Assembly (NCBI GenBank): GCA_030549335.1
Contig: CM060194.1
Coordinates: 14,448,171-14,512,170 of the forward strand
DNA from: Pontederia crassipes
Lineage: Eukaryota; Streptophyta; Magnoliopsida; Commelinales; Pontederiaceae
Reading direction: 5' to 3'
Length of the DNA: 64,000 nucleotides
Below are positions 59,024 to 64,000 of this stretch, one piece after another. The notes beneath the pieces were generated by a model. That model had not been told where the DNA came from and did not search any database. It worked only from the letters and a program-made list of their open reading frames with translations. Within the stretch, counting starts at the first letter, position 1. Each line of letters opens with the position of its first letter. The translations under genes were made by a program, and so were the position numbers.

Positions 59024-60185
59024 TTTTGGATATAAATTTTAATGACATACAAAATTATATTTTGATGATACAAACCTCGAATGATTAAAGTTAAAATGCT
59101 GAAAAAGTTTAAAGAAAAAGAGATAACTTTATGCACTACACTTTGATTAAATAATTGACCATGGACTTAGTAGATTCTGGTTGAATCATGAATATCAAAG
59201 TTGTAGAGAATCTTATTAGCTATCCATAGAGTCAAAGATTATTTAATTTGGATAACTGTGCAAAAAGTTATGCTTAAAATAGTGCAAGACGGTCGAGTAG
59301 TCGGCTGGAAAACATGTCGACCGATCAAGAACATAGGTCGACCGGTCAGGAACAAGGTCGACCGGTCAGTGCAGAAAATGCCTATTTTCAATATAAAGAA
59401 TGTCGAGACTGTACCGGTCGACCAGTTTAGAACATAGGTCGATCGAATAGTGGAGAAATCAACGCAACGGTCATATAGACCAGTCGACTGGTCCATAAAT
59501 GCGATCGATCGGTCAATTACTCAAATGAACAATAATGACTATATTTCAAAGAGAAAAATGTAAAATTAATTCTGTACGAATTTTTTACATGTCAGAGCCT
59601 ATAAAAGGAGTGCCAAAGCCGTAAGCAAATCAATCCATTTAAGCATCAAAGCAAAATTTCAAGAAATCAAAAGAATATCATTTCTCTTGAAGTTATCATT
59701 TAGAACTTTTTTCTTTCTCTCTTCTCTTTTTGTGAGTATTCTAATGTAGAAACTATTTTTCAGAAAGATTGTGAGAGCTCCTGTATAAAAGAGGTTCCAA
59801 ATTTTACCTCTTGATCGAGAGAAAATATTAGCTTACTAAGAGGAAAGGTTGTCTTGCCTCTCGAAGCGAAGAAATGGTGGTTGGTGTAAAGGGCTTTCTT
59901 ACTTGCTCCATTTGAAACAAAGGAAGTGCTAGTGGAATCTTCGGCGGTCTCGAGGTCGAGAAGTCGGAGCGGGGACGTAGGTCAAGGTATGGTCGAACCT
60001 CGTCAACAACCACCGTATCTTTGCGTTTGATTTTCTCTCTCTCCCCCGTTAATATTCTATTTATAATATGAATTACAAAAGTTTTAAGAATCGATTTTGT
60101 GCTTTCATGACGATTATTATGAAATCGATATTTTCGGTTAAATACCAATTCAACCCCCTCTCTTGATGCTCTTTAGGATCCTACA
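59024..60185 (+). repeat. 3' LTR of gag-only element, copy B
   Basis: 1162 bp, collinear with 55028-56667 apart from the TRIM and small indels. Ends GGATCCTACA. Contains the GGTCGACCGG cluster at 59285-59520, also present at 55725-55995. Confidence 0.92.
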
Positions 60186-61691
60186 GAGGGTTGTTATTAT
60201 TAAAATCAGTAGATTCATGACATGAATAAGAATTCCAATTAGATCTTTTGTAAGGTTCATGTTCATATTGTTCATAATCTTAGAGATTCATGTATTATTA
60301 TGTTTTATATTGTTCTTTTGATTCTAAAATATCAAGGAAACATATATGCATTGATCCATAATGTTGTATAATGTTTTCCCTATTTTTTTATGAAAATCTT
60401 GTTGGGTGGCGTCTTATGTGACAAAATGGCAAATTTTAGGGTTTTGTCATGGCCGTGACGACCTATTTCACGTCCGTGATTGATGCAGAAATCCTATTTA
60501 TGATATTAAATATTATTTTCAAGGTATTAATAATATGTATTGATGTTTGATGATTGTATAAAAATTTAGATACACGTAAATGCATGTTTTCCCACGTAAG
60601 TAGATTAAAATATGAACATCGAGCGACGTAATTATTTGTTGTTTGAAAAGTATAATGAACTAGTTGTGAATTATGTTACATGTTGATCATCTATGACCCT
60701 TTATCGGATATTTGCCCGGAATGATTGTTACACATATCGGCAACTGTGTGTGCATTCCGATATTGCCCTCGGACGAGAGTCCAGAATAATCATTAGATAC
60801 ATCAACAACAGTGTGTGCATTATGATGTTACCTCCGGGTGAGAGCAGAACATTGTATCCATGATTTAGCTAGCCTATTGAGAGGGCAACAACATAAATTC
60901 CGACTATCGAAAAATATAACCTAATGGAAAGGACCTCGATCGAATGGAATAATGTCACACGCAAGCCAAAGGTTTATGAAACAAACCTGAGGAATGTTAT
61001 GAAGGCAATGGTTACGATAAGTGTTTTTCACTTATATGCTTATGGATTGAGTTGATGATTATTATGATTGTCCATACTATATGTATGATGAGTTGACTAC
61101 ATGTTTCCATGCTCTATAATATTTCATGATGATAGAAATGATATGAATGAATGACATGTAGTTCATATATAAGACATAACATGCATATTGTTTACTCTTT
61201 TTATATAAAGATGATGATACATATCATTTAGTATCCTGTATATGATCATATCATCGCATGCATGACTTTTACATAGGGAAACCTCTGTACCTTGGATCCG
61301 TGCAGGTGTATAATGATTGGATGGATGACGAGTCAGCTTATGACAATAAATATTGCACATTGGTTTAGGAGTCTTAGAGTCTTTATGTTATATAGTCTTT
61401 TGACTATGTTTTTCAAGAGATGTTTTGATTAAGGATTAAAGGCATTTTAATTATTATTAGTGATGATGTCTAGAGATGTTTCAATTTTATAATCATGCTT
61501 TTGATGTTTCATAATTTTTTTTGCATTTTAGTGAATTTTTTTTTATCTTATTTAATGACTTTATAGTTTATACTTTCACTTATTTAATTAAAAATAATAT
61601 TATTTTATGATTATGTGATGACGAACAAACTAATATAGTCGAATGACCAAATTGTTCTTGTCAATTTGAGGGTGAACTTTGAGGTGTTACA

Positions 61692-62240
61692 ATTGAACTT
61701 AGTTTTGTCAAACAATGATTGAAGTTCTTGCAGGCTCCATTAAAACTCAAGTTCCGATCAACGAGTAAAATTTTGACAAATTCTCGATAAAAAATTTTCG
61801 TTCCGATCAACGAGTAAAATTTTGACAAATTCTCGATAAAAAATTTTCGCTGACGTTGAGAACTTAGAAGTTCCAGCCCATGTGAGATTCTCCGTAATCA
61901 AATCAACAAGTTCTCCTTAATTTGAATTTCCATAAAAACACCAAGATATAATTAAAATATCACCCATCCAAACGATGCATGTAAAAGAAACTGCAACGAA
62001 AACGTGATTAAAAAACGCTCAATTAAACCACACATTTTTCACATGAGTGCTTGCAGCTGATTAAAAAAAAAAATCAAACGCACAACGCTTTGCGATAAAG
62101 CATAGTTCGTTCATCGAATGCTGATAAGTTTTTTTTCTTTTTTAAAAAGAAAATTTGGGGTTGCATGCCTTTTAGAAAAATGCTTGCTTGTGAGTGCGTT
62201 CAATATTCGAAAAAAAAAAGAACGTATGGCTTTGGGGTTG
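61692..62240. repeat. 49 bp tandem repeat and displaced unit 3 flank
   Basis: 61750-61848 is two adjacent copies of a 49 bp unit beginning GTTCCGATCAACGAG. 61985-62215 (GCAACGAAAACGTGATT, CACATTTTTCACATGA, GGGGTTGCATGCCTTTTAGA, GAGTGCGTTCAAT) matches the upstream flank of DUF761 copies 1 and 2 (22785-23035, 36360-36570). It is therefore the displaced far end of unit 3. Confidence 0.8.
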
Positions 62241-62795
62241 ATTAACAACACGAGATCTTAGGTGTGTATAAGTGATTGGGGTTGATTAAGAATAATCATT
62301 CTTTCTCTTTCTTTCTAGCTAATTTATTACTCATTTCTATGTTATTCATCTATCATTTAAATACAACAAATTTTTATTTTGGGATAAGAAAGAATAATAA
62401 AACTACTTCAATAAGAATTTTTATCTTGTGAATAATAATCCTCCTTCCAAGCACCCATACAGTACTGGCGCTTAACATTTTATTTCTAATATATCATAAT
62501 TATTCAGTAAAAGATTTATTTAGTTTAAACAATATTTTTCACTTCTTTAAATCAATTTATCAGCATAAATTATAGTAAAATAATCTTTAAAATATATTAC
62601 TATTGAAGATAAAATATTATAAATGAATGTAAAATATATTGTTACATACATTTTTTATAATTTTGTAATGATACATTAATTAGCTGAATCGGTATATTCA
62701 TCAAATGATTATTATATTTGTCATTGATAAACACATTAATTTTGCCAAACAAAACCTAAATAGAGATTGCAAAATTACATGAGAATAGTTGTTAA
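62241..62795. other. AT-rich intergenic, nothing recognised
   Basis: No coding potential or element ends recognised. Confidence 0.5.
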
Positions 62796-63113
62796 CACAC
62801 CACCAAAAAAGTTTTTTAAAAGTCAAACACATTAGTTTCTAAAATTTCAATTTTAGTCATTAATACTTTTTGAAATCAAAATATCTTGATCCCTCGTGAT
62901 CTCTACAAGTTGGTCATTAAAAAAATTTAATGATAAAAAAATTTTCATTAGTCCTTAAAGAATAATTTATTAGTGACTACAAATTAAATTTTGGTTTCAA
63001 ATGAATAAGAATTTGAGACTAATATCACATTAGTCTCTAATATTTATATTTTTAAAAATCAAATATAATTAATCCCTAAAATTGATTAATAAATCATAAT
63101 TTTGTTGTAGTGA
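62796..63113. mobile_element. Possible small CACTA-type MITE
   Basis: The right end AATTTTGTTGTAGTG and a diverged left end CACCACCAAAAAAGTTTTT enclose about 318 bp with subterminal TTAGTCTCTAA/TTAGTCATTAA/TTAGTGACTA words in both orientations. The left terminus is imperfect and no clean TSD is seen. Confidence 0.45.
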
Positions 63114-64000
63114 TATATAACTAAAATATGAATGGACAGTTTCCATTGCTTCTATATTACATGAAATTAAACGATAAATAAATATTCCATTTTTTTCTAA
63201 ATTACATATAAAAAAACACGTATTATTCCAAGTAAAGTTGTGCAGAATATTCAAAAATGAATTATTGGTTAATCAACAAAGATTCCTACCTAATCTTGGA
63301 GAAGCCATGGAATGGTAGGCGACAGGGACAAAAACAGTGGCAATTTTTCGAATTATTGGACTGTTCACCTGCTGTTATGAATAATACTCTGTGTGAACAA
63401 AATCAATACCCTTTTATTCTTCTTTATGAGAAAAAAATATCTTCCTTCATTGACGGGCAGCTAAGAGCAAGTGCACTATACCTTTTCTTGAGGAAAATGT
63501 CGAAGAAAAATAAAAGCAAAAAGAGGAGGAGAAGAGTGAAAAGCTCCAAACCTTGCTTTTATTATTCAATTTCATACTCGTCTAAATATCAAACTAGTTG
63601 GATGCTAATAGTTCTAAATATTGACTTAATAAAAAAGGTACACAATTATAAAAGCATTGAGAAATTAATAATCTCGAGTTCGAGTTTAATGACAATTAAG
63701 GGTGTCAAGTCGATTTGTGAACCCGATGATTCGATTTGATCTGGTTATGACTTGGGCCGGGTACGAGTTAAATTTTTTTCAATTCGAGTTGGCCGATTTT
63801 TTGTTTTTTATTTTTTTATTTAAACTTAAGGTTGTATTTAATTTAACCTTTTTTAAAAATTGAAATAAAAATAGTTTAAGTATAGAATTAATATAAATAA
63901 TTAGAAAATTATTTTAAAATAATTCTTAAATAATATTTTATATTAAATAAATATAAAATAATAAGAAAATATTTTAAAAAATTAAGTGGTCGGGTAACTA
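63114..64000. other. AT-rich sequence; possible hAT end at window edge
   Basis: 63425-63550 resembles 41740-41930. A 160-codon open frame at 63257-63739 has no recognisable domain, spans this repeat, and is not called. From 63694, AAGGGTGTCAAGTCG followed by CGGGT(A/T)-type words resembles the start of plant hAT elements beginning TAGGGGTGTCAA; its partner end would be outside the window. Confidence 0.35.

Larger units (their letters stand above)
55028..60185 (+). mobile_element. Gag-only copia-type LTR element, copy B (complete, TSD)
   Basis: 5158 bp flanked by the exact target-site duplication GAGGG (55023-55027 and 60186-60190). The 5' LTR is 55028-56667 (it contains a TRIM) and the 3' LTR is 59024-60185. 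The PBS TGGTATCAGAGC is at 56670-56681, two bases after the LTR. The internal region, 2.36 kb, holds only gag and a 3' non-coding region with AGGGGGAG purine tracts (58540, 58690, 58950). No protease, integrase, RT or RNase H. It is inserted in the gypsy solo LTR. Copy A at 38130-41141 has the same pol-less internal structure. Confidence 0.93.
54707..61691 (+). mobile_element. Gypsy solo LTR split by a gag-only element
   Basis: Starts TGTAATACCCTAGATTTTTC at 54707 and ends GAGGTGTTACA at 61691; about 1.8 kb without the insertion at 55028-60190. A TATA box CCTATATAAAG is at 54771. 61270-61330 (CTTGGATCCGTGCAGGTG) matches the corresponding region of the LTR at 2912-5237 in inverse orientation. 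No PBS or PPT at the borders. Flanks ACTAA and ATTGA are not a clean TSD, so it may be truncated or old. Confidence 0.75.

Noticed and set aside
63257-63739. 160-codon open frame near the right edge
   Set aside because: No recognisable domain, composition like the AT-rich background, and it spans a repeat shared with 41740-41930. Chance ORF is more likely.
1-64000. CRISPR arrays, tRNA or rRNA genes, prokaryotic operons
   Set aside because: Read for these and found none. Repeats present are transposon arms, subterminal repeats and microsatellites; tRNA-Met matches are primer binding sites.

Overview
This is nuclear DNA of a flowering plant, AT-rich and dominated by nested transposable elements. 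The evidence is a spliced NIPA-family magnesium transporter gene with plant GT-AG introns, plant DUF761 genes, plant LTR retrotransposons primed by initiator tRNA-Met (PBS TGGTATCAGAGC), CACTA, hAT and Mutator-like elements, and an RTE/Au-SINE type tail. GC-rich captured gene fragments in an AT-rich background hint at a monocot, but that is only inference. There is nothing prokaryotic here, no CRISPR array, and no tRNA or rRNA gene that I can recognise.

Layout. 1-5237: a decayed minus-strand Ty3/gypsy element (integrase, RNase H/RT and gag remnants, PBS, then a 2.3 kb LTR). 5825-7029: a concentric inverted-repeat (Mutator-like) element. 7030-10560: AT-rich, no gene seen. About 10.9-17.6 kb: the one clearly intact host gene, a 13-coding-exon NIPA8/9-type transporter of 440 aa, probably with a non-coding first exon and a 3.3 kb leader intron that contains a local duplication and an RTE tail. 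18.2-20.1 kb: tandem repeats and exon-like pieces of an unrecognised, probably broken gene.

20.3-62.2 kb: a locus built from three diverged tandem units, each with a small minus-strand DUF761 gene. Copies 1 (21277-21795) and 2 (27450-27989) are open; copy 3 (47358-47682) is frameshifted. The units have been pushed apart by insertions. Unit 2 carries a solo copia LTR, a Mutator-like element with an F-box-like capture, a gypsy solo LTR containing a complete but dead copia element, and a TIR element containing a hAT element. Between units 2 and 3 lie a gag-only copia-type element on the minus strand and a CACTA transposase remnant. Unit 3 is split by a small CACTA element, several microsatellite-bounded TIR elements, a FAR1/MURA-like remnant, and a gypsy solo LTR that contains a second gag-only element, itself carrying a 416 bp TRIM in one LTR.

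Only the NIPA gene and DUF761 copies 1 and 2 look functional. The most interesting material is genome-evolutionary: target-site duplications that prove insertion order, an empty site visible in a paralogous unit, and a recurrent pol-less LTR family. I found no convincing new molecular system.
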